The notes beneath the pieces were generated by a model. The model was not told the DNA's origin, ran no database searches, and was given only the letters and a program-made list of their open reading frames with translations. Positions 47,693 to 64,000 of a stretch of DNA of 64,000 nucleotides are shown here, in pieces. Made by a program: the position numbers and the translations under genes. Every line of letters begins with the position of its first letter. Within the stretch, counting starts at the first letter, position 1. The stretch comes from Paracyclopina nana (Eukaryota; Arthropoda; Copepoda; Cyclopoida; Cyclopettidae), in NCBI GenBank assembly GCA_019096065.1, contig JAGUCH010000008.1, forward strand, positions 4,345,001 through 4,409,000. Reading direction: 5' to 3'.

Positions 47693-48495
47693 AACTGTAA
47701 ACTGCTTTCACTGCCTTTATAGCCCTCAGACGATTTCCTTCACTTTTTATTAGCAATTTTTAACTCGTTGATTCGTGCAATATTTGACCGCCACCAACCA
47801 AACTTTAAGTATCTTTAGTAATATCTACCCTTCTGTGCAATTGTTAAGCGTAATCACACCAATATGAATAAAACATCAAGCTCAAGAATTCATCAACTTT
47901 TTGTGCATTGGCTCCAAGCAATATGCTATACCGCCTATATATGGGAATGGGAGTTTGTGCAACAAACAGTGAAAAATTGCTCGACTTTTTTATGTGTGCA
48001 TCATTTTGCTTCGGTGAACATTTTTTATGATACCCTTTGAAAATGCCAATCAGAGTGCATGCATGATGCGTGCAATATTGCGGTTTTGTTCCAATTATCG
48101 ATATCCAGATAGTAGGAGATAAAAGGCCTTTACGAAGCACTATTGAAATAGGATTTGAATTAGGAAGATGGTTTTGAGGCCTCTTCGAGAGATTCTTAAA
48201 TGTATCAAATAGAAACCCAAGGCCAAAGTCCTCTGCATCCTCATCATTGAATTAGGCAAACGTTAAATGAGTTTTCTGCATAACTGAGAGCCACGAAATA
48301 TGGAAAGGATTAGAATCTTGGTTTTTTTCAAAATTAATTAATTCCTTAATGGAATATCCGGAACAACTCTAGAAAGGTCTACTAATAGAGTCTTCTTAAG
48401 GGCAACGTCGCGTGCAATGTCATTTTAATCACAGATTTAAACAGCATTTTATGGGATAAATAGAGGTAGGTGTGACATAATCGAAAAGCACATCT
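47693..48495. other. Intergenic region between convergent genes
   Basis: It holds the 3' ends of the plus-strand FAM89-like gene and the minus-strand coiled-coil gene. No other feature is seen. Confidence 0.45.
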
Positions 48496-50073
48496 TCAAT
48501 CAATATTGTCGATATGGTCCAGAATTTTATTGAACCGTTGGCTCCTCAGAGTTCGGTTCTTCTCCTCATCAAGAAGTCTTTTCAACTTTTTCACTTCTTT
48601 GGCAAGTTTTTTGGTCTCGTGCTTCTTCTGCTCCAGAACTGCATTGGCATCTTCTAGCCTCTCCTCCAATTTGGAAATGGTCTCACCCCTCTCTGCACTT
48701 TGCCTCTTCTGGCTCATCAACTCTCTCCGGGTTGTATCCAATTTTTGCTCCATGTCATCATGTTCATTGCTGAATCTGAAATCAATATAGCATGCCATCA
48801 ATTTTTAACCCTTTTCTCAAATCGATTTTGTCTACCTTGCCACCAGATCCATGGCCTCCTTTCTTAGCAAAGAATTTGACTCCTCTTTCTCTTTAATAGC
48901 AGCATTTTTGTCTTGCAATGACTTTTGCAGGGTCTGAATCGTTTTCTGGAATGCATCTCGTTCCTGCCTTTTTTCCTCTTGTACTCGGCTCAAATCAGCC
49001 TTCTGCTCATCAAGCATCTCATGTTCAAGCTGAAACTTTTCCTCGAAAATCTTCAACTGTTGCTCAAGCTCATGTTGCAGCATTTGGCTTTTTGCCTTCT
49101 CTTTGGCCAACTCTATGTGAGCTGCTTCCGCATTTGCCTCACTCAAGTCAACGCAGTCTTGCAAAGTGGCAACTTCCTTTTCCAACTCTGCAATTCTTCC
49201 CTCATAATGTGCTTCTTGGCTGACTTCATGCTCCGGATCTTCGTCATGAGTTGGAGGATGTAGGACAAGGAACAGCTCATCCGGATCCTCATCCGGATGA
49301 CCTTCGTCATCAAAGTCCGAAGGCTCCTCGGGTCCTTCTTTATTCAAATAGGAAGAATTATAATCGACTTCTTTCAAAAACTCCTCTAATACTTCATGAG
49401 CTAATGCTTGAGCAAAATCATCAATAAGAGCATTGTTGTTTGAATCATGCTTATTACTAGAGAACGCTACTGAGCTTTCCTCTTCACTTTTGTAGGATTG
49501 ACTGCAACAATCAAAGTTGTCATTGAATAAGTTGTCATCAACAGACTTGTTACAGTGTTGGCTGAAATCCAAAGCTTGGTCCAGATCTTGACTTTGTTCA
49601 GGATCAGATAGAATGTCTTCAAGGCTAAAAACTGAATCTTGTATCTCTCCAATAGGGTGGCTTTTTTGCTCTGATTCACTAGGGCTTTGTCGATTGGTGC
49701 AGAGCAAATTGAGTATCACTTCCTCCAGGATTGCTCTCACGATCTCCTCAGCAGACATGTCTCTTTGTTGGGCAGCTGAACAATGATTTGAAACTGAGCA
49801 GTCTTGGCAAAGGCTGTCGCAGCAGGCGTAACTTTCTTTTTGTCCAATTTCCTGCGAAGTTTGCAATTGCAGAGGTAGCTCTTCCTCAATGGAAAAATCA
49901 CTCCAATTTTCAATGTCGTCTGCCTCTTGATTATCATCGAGGATGTCATTAATGCTTTCTTCATCTGGCTCAATCAGGTCCATTTTGTGTTGATTTCGCA
50001 TCATCTTGCTCACTCCGAATCCTAGAACGACAGCAAAGCCCACAGCGGCAACTGTTGCCAAATGGACACTCAT
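48496..50073 (-). CDS. Membrane-anchored acidic coiled-coil protein, function unknown
   Basis: Two minus-strand exons, 50073-48836 and 48775-48496, join in phase 2 for 505 residues. An N-terminal hydrophobic helix (about residues 6-21, TVAAVGFAVVLGFGV) is followed by basic residues, suggesting an N-terminal signal anchor. Residues about 30-290 are strongly acidic and Ser-rich, with a small Cys cluster (CCDSLCQDC). From about 290 to the C-terminus the sequence is a long heptad-rich coiled coil, also Lys/Glu-rich (for example KKLAKEVKKLKRLLDEEKN). The layout suits an organelle-tethering or scaffold protein, for example golgin- or p180-like, but no family is recognised. Confidence 0.75.
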
Positions 50074-51193
50074 TTATGGGTCATGCTTCCATAGCAGTAC
50101 TTTAATAATGCGTGTGTTGATGCTAACATTGTCACAGCAAAACTAGTCAAAAGAACCTTGGAAAATCCCGCTCATCAACGCTTGTATTCCATTCAGAGAA
50201 AGTTCAAAGTGGCTTTCTAAAGTGCTTTACTTACTATAAAAGAAAGCTGGAATTTCACCGATTTCAAAAGGGTGCATAATGTCATTCAGTAACATTTTTG
50301 TTCCGGCTTTTTGCATCATGAAGCCATGACAAAGTGATAGTTCAACATATTTTGTAAGTGCTATTGAACACAAAACTGCTCTTAACGGTCTCGGTCCAAC
50401 AATTCCTCTGAGGACAATTAGCAATGAAAAGATAATTGGATGTAGCATTTGTGTGGCCACACGGTTTTTAGCTTTTTAAAGTCTTTCTCAAAGGTCATTG
50501 AGTTTTATATTTTGTGCCTCATTTGAGGCATGAGATAAAAGAAGACAAAAGCTCGAGTTCGAATTTTACAAGCTCGAACAAATCGAATAATTTGGCTTTC
50601 CATTAAGTTTTGCTATGGAAGGTTGCGTGACGAGAAACGCAAATTGTTGCCTTGATTCAATGCATTTGCTAAATTATATATAATTTCAATTTTTAAAAAC
50701 CCACTCAAGATAGTACAATGCCAAAACCAAACCTTGATCAATCAAAGTTAAAATAGATGTGAAAAGAATGTTGCTTAAAGTCACGAGCTTAGAAATTCCG
50801 AATAAAAATCAAATCAGATATTTGAGAGACATTTGATGGGATCTTTCTGTGGGAAAAAATGGCTGCTCGATCAGCAAAACGAGCAGATCGTGACCGAGGA
50901 AGCAAGTTTTCTTTAGAAAGGGGCCAAACTTTGTTCCAATTGTTTGGCGACCGTCGGTGCTAACAAGGCAGGCGAAAATTGGCTCAATCGTCGGAAAATC
51001 ACGTAAACAGCTTTCGAGAGAGCTGTCAATATTTACTTCGATGCTTTTGTGCGAGTGCTCGCACATTTTTTAAGCACCAACTGTTTTTCTTGGTTGGCAC
51101 TCGTCTGTTTTTTGTCTAGGCAGTATTGGCAAAATAATTGAAATCTATTATTGTTATGGTTACTATCGCTAACTAGCTTAGTAGACTTTAAAC
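50074..51193. other. Intergenic region between divergent genes
   Basis: About 1.1 kb separating the start codons of the minus-strand coiled-coil gene and the plus-strand ionotropic receptor. Both promoters should lie here. No clear TATA box is seen. Confidence 0.4.
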
Positions 51194-53174
51194 ATGCTAT
51201 CGAGAAAGTATTGTCTCGTTTTCCTACTTTGGAAATTGGCAAAAGCTAGCTTTCTTAAGGAATTGATTCAATTCAATCGCCCTAATTGTGTCATCTACAT
51301 GGGCAATGCATTGGAGCTGGAAAATGCTGCTCACGAATATTTGCACCATAATTCTCATCAGTTGTTTATCAATTATGAAGAGTTCGGAAAAGGCCTAGAT
51401 TTTACTACTGTGGTGCACGAAAGGATTCACGGGTGCAGAAATGCTACTGCAGTGTTTTTGTCAAGCCACCAATTATTGGCTAATCACTCACATAATAATG
51501 CTTTCATGACAGTAAACAATTTAAAAACACCGTGCATGTACTATCATAACATATATACAATTTTTATGATTGTCAGGGCCTCAAGTGGTACTTTCCTTTG
51601 GGTATGAATATTGGTCTGGAGCTGAGGATTGATGCTGAATATTATTTCTACAAAGTTTTCAATGACACCTATGGAGAAATCAGCGAGACGTACCGAATTG
51701 ACCGCGATATTTTAGTTGAGAGTGTAGTTTCGATATGGAGAAAAGGCATCGGCTTTTCCCATGAAAAAGAGCCCAATTTACTTGAAAGAAGAGGCCAAGA
51801 CTTGAGAGGCGTTCATTTCAAAACTGTGGCAGCAAATCTCAAGCCAAATTCTTTTTTCGACGAGTATGACGAAAGCACCTTTGTCATCGAGAACATCCAA
51901 GGTCTCATCCCTAGCTTAATTAATTCCTTGAGCAAATCGATCAATTTCACATATACGACCTACGCATCCTTCAGTTATGGAGTGCTTTTTCAAAATGGCT
52001 CCTGGTCACCAGGCATAATTGATGAGTTGATGAAACACAAGGTAAAAAATACGTCCAAAACGGAGCTATATGAAAAATATTTACATTTGATTCTCCATAG
52101 TATGACTTTAGTAATACTGTGCTTGGAATGTCATCTGTGAGAAGCAATGCCATCGATTTTACCATTCCAATCATGACATATGAAGCTAAGCTATTTATAA
52201 TCAAGCCCAAAGAGTCTTTGAATTTTTTCACCTTTTCTCGAGTTTTGACCGCCTCCTTTTGGCTCATTATAGCTGCAACATTTGTGGCCATGGCCTCGGT
52301 GATTTTCTTGTTTTCAAAGTTTATTCAATTGCACGATGAAGAGCATGAGCCTTTTGGAATCACCAATGCTTTAGCAGTTCCAATTTTGGCTCTGTTCAGC
52401 CAACCCTATCCACTCAGAGCAAAAGGAGTGGCATCGAAAATACTCATTTTCACCATTTTGATCACCAATTTTGTCATCTACGTGGCTTATTGTGCAGCTC
52501 TCACCTCAATTCTGACCCTGGACATGTTTGAGGCTCCGATTCATGAGTTGAAAGATGTCATACCACAAGGTTACAAAATGCTCCTTTGGAAAGGCACCAC
52601 GTACGAGTCCTATTTTAGGGAAGCCCTGCCAGGCACTGTGAACAACGAGGTAACTAATTATCGTATTAAAAGTGTAGAATACTAAGAGTAAATTGGAATT
52701 AATGAGGTGTGGAAAGCTTTGATTGAGCCTCATCTTCATGAGTATCCCGAAACTCTATCTGATTGCTGGGACCTAATGCTGAAATCAGATAGGACTGCAT
52801 TTTTCGGTGCTGTAACCCAATCAATCAGTGTCATTAAAGAGCTCGCAAAACGGGACCACGAAGATTATCTATGCTCAGTGGTGATTCTGCCAGTGAACTA
52901 TTTCTCGCTCTACTTGGGGGTTGCCCTGCCCAAAGGATCTCAATGGAAGGCCATATTTGATTATCACTTCTTGAAGATGCTGGAAACGGGGGAATTGGAC
53001 CGTTTTCTCGAATTGTACATGCCCAGCGAGCCAAACACGTGCTCTTCGTTGACCACAGAGATTGGCTACTCCCGATCCATTTCTGCCTTCTTGTTGCTGG
53101 GTGCAGGTGCACTCGTGGCGTTGGTCTACCTCCTGTGCGAAAAGCTATCACATCGGATGAAAACAGGAAAATAA
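51194..53174 (+). CDS. Divergent ionotropic receptor (IR family)
   Basis: Four exons with all introns in phase 0: 51194-51511, 51577-52041, 52101-52649 and 52707-53174, giving 599 residues. The product should be a ligand-gated cation-channel subunit in chemosensory dendrites. A hydrophobic N-terminus (MLSRKYCLVFLLWKL) could be a signal peptide. The short extracellular part lacks a full amino-terminal domain, as in tuning IRs. M1 is about residues 309-334, the pore loop about 350-365 (NALAVPILALFSQPYP), and M2 about 374-398, ending YCAALTSILTL, the equivalent of the SYTANLAAFLT motif. The second ligand-binding lobe follows and M3 is about 571-588. The ligand-binding residues of true glutamate receptors are not evident. 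The stop codon overlaps an AATAAA. Confidence 0.87.
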
Positions 53175-57680
<4,506 letters not shown>

Positions 57681-57820
57681 CTTATAGTATTAAATGTCAG
57701 TAACTAATTGATCACAATATTACAGCGAGCGATGATTTTCTAATTGTTATGTTATAATTATTACCGCTCCTCGCGAGCTGTCCGACAGCTAGGCGAGGAG
57801 GAGACAAAAATGTGATATGT

Positions 57821-57826
57821 AATAAA
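57821..57826 (+). promoter_or_regulatory. Polyadenylation signal of FoxG
   Basis: AATAAA 141 bp after the FoxG stop codon. Confidence 0.6.
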
Positions 57827-60800
57827 CAAGTACTTACAAAGATGAACGTTGAAATCACCCGAGTTCAAAGGAATTTGATGTGTCTTGACACTTGCCTCCA
57901 AAATGTTTTCAAACCTGCTCCGTTCGCTCTCGAGAATTCTGGATACAAATCTAGATTTTTGGGCTCGTTATTTTGTTGTGAGATACGTGTCACGACCAGT
58001 GCGCGCACGTTATTGCCCTCAAAACGCAAGTGTTTCCCCCTGGCTTTTTTACACTGTTTGCATATGGAATTATGGTGAGTTTACTTTGATGTTTGCATTT
58101 TGTAATTCGCTCCCAACTGCCAATTAGTTACAGCAGCTTTCGGCAACAAAACAGTGAGAAACGGGTACATATATAGTAGTGTATCTGATGAGATGTCTGG
58201 TTTTCCATTTGAAGTGGCTTAACTGGGTCGAAACAATTTATTCGAATGATCGAGCTGCTTTCCTGGGGACACACAATTGAGATCATTCAGCCTGATTACG
58301 TATTTCTTCTGCATGAATTGCAACAATTTTTAACAAGTTAAACAAAGGCCTGCTGCAATCTGATTGGCCGGCAACCGTTTTGGACCATTTTTTCGGTGTG
58401 TTGACAAGTGTGGGCTGAAATGCAACAATGACACTATTTATGGGACTCACGACAAGTCCAACAAAGCCAGGAGATATCAACTGCAATCACGATGTGGATA
58501 TAAATAACAAACCTTACGAAGCTGAGCGTGAGAGACCACTTCATCTGATCAAATCTTGCATTTTGCAGAAACAATCCACACAGAGGGAAAAACAAACATA
58601 ATGAGCAGAAATAATTAGCTTTAGAGATGAAAAAAGTTACTTACCCAACCCGACTGCCGTGCAGCCGATGCGGCCAAAAGCGCCACCTGGTGGCAAAAGT
58701 AGGCCCTAACGTGAATGAAAAATATTATTGGCCAATTGGTGGCTTTTTTTTGCTTTGTCCCCAAAGCACAAAAACTAAGGAACAATAGTTGAGTCAATAG
58801 AAAGGGATTGTGGTCTTTTGGCTTCGAATTTCAAGCTTTTTGTTGGGGCGCGTAAATTGGCTGGATTCACAAAAGGAAATCCTGTTGGCAGCCAAATCAT
58901 CACATGATTGAATGGCCTTGATTTGCACACACACCGCTGGCAGCTAGGCCAGCCAATAATAATTTTAAAAGTGTTTCCATTTTGGGACTGAGCTGTGAGC
59001 TGAGACTGTTATCAAAATATTTGGCTGTCAATCCAAACCAAATGGATTGCCATTGTGGCCACAGAATCATTCGAAAAGAAAACCTTTGAAGTGCCTGCAT
59101 CTCAAACCAAACTTTGGAATGTTATCAACAAATTGTTAGTTTAATTTTTTCCATGTTTATCATACATGCCATGGACTAACAACTACTAGTTTAAAGTCCT
59201 GTTTTGCTAGCTCCTCTGATGACAGATGGAAGAGTCAGATCATCAACTGTTTGGATGCTACAGAGAAGAATTGAGCCGATCTTGTTTTTGCCCCTCTCTA
59301 ATCATTTTGAGTCATCGCCCTTTGATTGGATACAATTGGAAAATTGCCACATATTTTTTTCCCACTTGGAGCACGCAAAATAGTCAAACACACTTCCAGC
59401 AGAGCTCCAACTGAGAAACACACATAAATTTAGACGTCCACAAACGTGAACCACAAATTGAAACTAATGGAATTTCCTCCGGCCACATATCCATGCACTT
59501 TAATTCACAGCTAATTTTGCTGATGATGATTTCCATCACCACTACCACAGCAGAAGCTACTTCAACTTATTTTCCTCTCCTCGCGCCACTGTGGGAAAAT
59601 TGTCTATCTGGCGAAATTGCAAAAACATTGGGTCACGTGCGATCCTCAAGAGAGGAATTTGTAGTTAGTTTTTGCCCCGAGGATACTTTTTTGAAAAATA
59701 ATCCTTGGTGATAGTACTATTTTAGAAACATCTGCTGTTTAGTAGTTTTTCACTGCTTCGCATATGTAGCATGAAAAAAAAGCTGGTGCGGTGTGATACG
59801 GATCAATAATAATCACCGATTTGGGACTTGTTATGAGACTTTTTCACCCACTGTGTTTATGACTTGATTGAGATGACAATCTCTGGATTTGTTAGCGACA
59901 CGTGGCGATCATTGTTATGCATCAAAACATGGGGAAAATACAAATATAGTCGGGGCTCTAAGTGAAAAGTTGCCAAAACCAAGAACAACGATTCACACAC
60001 ACGCATCACATGAGAATATATTAGAATGACATGCATGCCTAGTTTTGCCAAGATAAATGATCCGAGTCCATTTTCTAATTTAGCTCCACAGCTGCTGGTG
60101 CTGTCAAAAAGAGTTAATCTGACACATGCTTGGAGCGCTGTCCGAAAAGAGAAGGACGCGCTCAGGCACTTCTGTTTTGAGCTAGGATATTTGTTTACAA
60201 GCCACTTTCAGCCAAGCTTGGCGCGGAGGTATTCAAAAGCAAGCATGCAATTTTGCCTCCCTTTGCCATTGTGCAATATCTGGGCTAGCTCGATGGATGT
60301 AGGCAGGATTTTGTTACATGCACAGTGGTCTGCTGAAATGCGGAACCAATGGGATTCAATTTGGCTGTTTGGGACAATCACGTCGCGAACAATCAACATT
60401 CTTTTCACCCCGATGTCTCTTTATAATTGTTCAGCTTGAGCTTAAAAAAATATTGCTTGAAAATATACCGAGCCGCGCGGCTCGCAGATCAAATTAACAT
60501 TCAAATCACATGAGACGAAGGAGAAATCCGGATGATGATGATGATTGATTGAGAAATTATGAGAATTGTGGGGCAGCAATTTTTCATCAGATTTCGGTTG
60601 ATTTTGTCAATGTGCACCACACTTTCTCCTGTTTATGCATTCAACTCTCGACACATTCAATGCAATGAAATCATCCATCACTCAATATAATAATTCAATT
60701 GAATTAGAAATCTATAAACCGCAGCTCTACTAGAGTACTAGACATAGCTACCAAGATTTGTAACAGTGTCCTCTGAAAACAAAGTTCTGCTCCATTAGAC

Positions 60801-63800
60801 TGGAAAAGCTTTCTAAGGCTTCTGCATGCTATTTAAAAAACTAACTCACCACTGTACTGGTAGATAATTGATTTTTGTTGAAGGGGGAAGAAGCAAGGGT
60901 TGAAAAATAATATGCTTTTCAGCCATTCAGCCAAAAGGAAAACAAAGAAACGCGCGCCAATTATGCTCAATTAAAAAAGTGAGCATTTCATCAATCCCAC
61001 GACAATCCCACAAATAATGGCTTCTTCTAATCTCCGGATTCTTGACTTTTTCTTTACACACACACAGACACACGAAAAAAAATCAGTGCTTTTAAATGGC
61101 TTCTTCGCATGTGTCATGTTGATCAAACAGTGTATCTCCATTGTGCCGTAATTGTATGCAAAGAATGCTTGAAAATGTGTGAATTCCCTGTGTGAGTCTT
61201 TAGCTGCTGCGCGCGGCTAAAAACTTAGAAAAAGCGCCCAACCGAGAGACCTTGCTGTGAAACTCATACTTCTTCTTGTTGGCCACAGATAATGGCGAAA
61301 TCATGATCGTTAAATTAAGCCTTGACGGAAACTAGCCCTTGCTGCTGCAGCAGTTTATTAAGAAAAACTTTCTGACCTGACGAGTTGATTTAATTGAAAA
61401 ATATGAGAAACAAATGCAGGTTTATCCAACTTTTTTTAGTTTTTGGTTAGGCTATTAAAAACTTCATAAAGCTATTTTTTTAGTTTAAATAGCCATAAAG
61501 TTGATAATGCTAAACTAAGCAAAAATTGTAGGGGGCGCTTATCAAAATTATGAGTTTTATTAGTGCGACCCAACCCGCCTGTGCTGTTAGCCTTAACATG
61601 GAAGCGCGGTGTTTTTCACAGTTGCGAATTGGCTTAGCTGTACCAATTCACGAAGCATGGTACGTTCAGCGGGCATTTGATGATGATTGTGGCAGATAGA
61701 GGCGAAATGGAAAGCGTGGCGGCATAAAAATTCCCAATGACATGCATTTTGAATTGTGGGGAAAATTCACGAGTTTTCTCGGCATTCCTCTTTTCACTCG
61801 CGGCCGGTGGGGGAGCTATATTTTATACACTTCTCTTTCACGATCATCATCACCATCACATGGGATAATAAAACAGAATTCTTTCAATAAAATGTCCACC
61901 GCAGAGCATAAAAAATTGGCCTAATCAAACCAACGCGTACGTGGAAACCCGATATTCTTCTTCTTGCTGCAACTCTTTGGTGGTGGTCTGCGATCTAGAT
62001 TCTGCCATTGCTACACTTTTGTGTTTTGCCACTTGCTGGCAAAGCACAATTCCTGCTGAGATTTCGAGGCAATAACTTGTACAATTGAGACCTCACAACT
62101 TGATCCTTTACACGTGCTTGATCGAATGATATCTTAGACACATTCTTGATCCCCCTCGGGGTGACCTTTTTGGCACCCCCGAGTGTTATAAGCCTATTAG
62201 CCGACGAAGCAATGCTTTTCATAACATTGATGATGGACTGAAAATGGAAGACGGAGAAGTGTGACTCAGCGCATTTGCATCTCCAACTTCTTTTTCAGCG
62301 CAAATACCTATATGGGATATTTGGAAATAATGAGTGACAAACAAGTTTTGAAGAAAACATCATCCTAAAGGGCATGAAAGTGAGTCCAAATATGGAAATT
62401 GGTGGTGGTGCGTTTCTCACTTTCCAAATAGCTGCTGCTCTCTCTCTCTCACTATATATTTTCTGTGCAAACATGTCAAAATCGCCTTAAATCTTGCAGT
62501 TAGCATCTAATGATAACAACAACACTTTTGTCAGCATCTTGGGACTTGTGTTTGGAAACTGGGGCTCGGATTTCTCCACTCCTGGAAATTGTCAATGTCT
62601 CCAAACTGGATATGCTGTAGTAGTTTTCTCCAGTAGCAGCATCGGAAGGTCAAATCAGAGGCAAAACGCGTTAAAAAGTCGGCCATATAGGGTTGAACTA
62701 TATGTACAACGATCCATCAACGCGCGGATAAAATGAAAAAAGGGATCCAATATAGTAGAAGCAGATGGCTCTTTTTCTAGTAATTATTGCGAGCAAGTGA
62801 ACCGCGAATGTTGATTTTGAAAAATGACAGGTCCGAATTTTAGCAGCCGCAAATATTTTGAAGTCGTTTGTTCCTAACTTGTTACATCATCATCGCAAAA
62901 TATGTCGGGACAACAAAGATGTGTCACCCACATCAATGCACCGACAGGTCACCAGGGGGTCCACACCATTGGCCCCGTTGGCCAAATCATCATCGGAGAA
63001 ATTTGTAGGGAAAAGTCGCAGGAATATAAAATGTTGCCACACATCTCATTTATCAGCGCTTTGTTCAAGCAGCGCGCTGGCTGCGATAGAAATGGGAACC
63101 TCCCGCGATCACCGCTAATTCCGCTCCCAGCTGGGAGATGAAAAGCTTGAAAAGCCGCCGGCTTCACCGCGCTTATTCCAGAAATAAATAATGGCAATGG
63201 CATGCATTATGCATGCGCCTGATTGCTGCCCGATGCTACATCATCTTTCTGGCTTTTGCCCTTTGCGGGCGTCGAAATTCCTCGAGAGATTTGGGGCTGT
63301 TTCCTACCAAGCGCCATCTAGCTTGGGAATGCTATAATGAGTTGACAGCTTCAAGAGGAGCTGGGTTGTTTTAGAAAATCCCGGCTCAATTGTAGTCCAA
63401 ACATAGTCCTCGGATGGTTGGGCATTTTCACGGCCCAATGGCTTTGGCAAATGCCATGTGGATACCAACCCCAGTTGGAATCTGGAAAACAATGCGCTTG
63501 AAACAATGGACCATTATTTGGAACTTTTTCAGCTCTGTCGCGCGCGCGCGCGCATTTCTCCAAGAAGCTATAGGAGAAAACAAATGCTACTGCTGCTTCA
63601 AAACTTTTGGGGCCAGTAAAAAAGCTGCGATTTCTGGTTGACTGCTCGCTGGACTGAAACTGGTTTGCGGGCAATTGAACATTGCAGTCAACAACGTGGG
63701 ACGTATTGAGAGCAACAGCTGTACCCCACCACTTTTCAGTCTTTCTCAAAATATCGTCCTTTCAAAGCTGCCGCTTTTTTCCAACAATTCATTCGCGCAC

Positions 63801-64000
63801 GAGTGAGCCAAAAAGGAGCAGCAAATTTTGGCCACATTTTTTACCAACTTATTACCGCTTTAGCCGCCCTTGAATCCATTAATAACCTCGGCTTTGGGTA
63901 AAATCACGCTACATTTGTTTTGCCATCAGAGCAATCGGACAATTTTCGCGATTTTCACCCCTTCTAGTCTCATAAAAAGCCAAAATACCAGGGCTCTTAT
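57827..64000. other. Long non-coding stretch downstream of FoxG
   Basis: Over 6 kb without a supported gene. All open frames are short and overlapping. Candidate CTCF-like motifs lie at 58679-58693, 61529-61539 and 63310-63324, and a 15-base alternating CG run at 63539-63553. A gene desert beside a developmental regulator is a common place for enhancers, but I cannot mark any. Confidence 0.45.
58679..58693 (-). promoter_or_regulatory. Candidate CTCF binding site
   Basis: The minus strand reads CCACCAGGTGGCGCT, matching all 15 positions of the bilaterian CTCF core CCASYAGRKGGCRSY. It lies about 1 kb downstream of FoxG. Prediction from motif only. Confidence 0.5.

Noticed and set aside
63539-63553. 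Alternating CG run as a functional Z-DNA element
   Set aside because: It is only 15 bases long and has no associated gene; a simple-sequence run is the simpler reading.

Overview
The window looks like nuclear DNA of an arthropod, most likely a crustacean and possibly a copepod (inference). Genes are split by short GT-AG introns. They include a divergent ionotropic receptor (a protostome family), an FMRFamide-receptor-like GPCR, a FoxG/sloppy-paired forkhead gene and a FAM89/LURAP-type adaptor. A canonical eukaryotic tRNA-Pro is present. Exons are separated by long AT-rich non-coding stretches. There are no operons, ribosome-binding sites or CRISPR arrays.

Layout: 336-4274, five-exon GPCR whose third intron carries a 455-bp element with Transib-type ends; 4275-13049, long gene-poor stretch with a 158-bp PIF/Harbinger-like hairpin at 10538; 13092-13595, small zinc-finger ORF; 13596-18284, gene-poor, with a second hairpin element at 16548; 18369-19512, secreted 12-cysteine protein with a TATA box and an intronic array of 15 CAGCTG-containing 19-bp repeats; 19725-19796, tRNA-Pro; 20772-21595, single-pass membrane protein with two PPxY motifs; 24012-40476, nested DNA transposons; 42098-42880, palindromes and tRNA-like sequences; 43299-43749, small membrane protein with paired CxxC motifs; 45226-47692, FAM89-like gene; 48496-50073 (minus), membrane-anchored coiled-coil protein; 51194-53174, ionotropic receptor; 56445-57680, FoxG; 57681-64000, no gene seen.

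The most striking object is the nested transposon pair. One copy (A, about 8,228 bp) was split by a nearly identical copy (B, 8,235 bp) that inserted into an intron of A. Both start and end with the 16-bp inverted repeat CCCAGCGAACCCTTTT and both are flanked by the dinucleotide CT. Each carries two divergently transcribed multi-exon genes. The minus-strand gene is a DDE transposase of about 945 residues, resembling animal CACTA/EnSpm-Mirage-Chapaev proteins. The plus-strand gene encodes a 989-residue acidic protein that I do not recognise. Copy B has both genes open. Copy A has an open transposase but a one-base frameshift in the accessory gene. The near identity suggests very recent activity.

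The host genes do not form an evident pathway. They look like ordinary neighbours: neuropeptide signalling, chemosensation, a developmental regulator and several lineage-specific membrane or secreted proteins. All exon boundaries were derived by hand from splice consensus and reading-frame phase, without transcripts.
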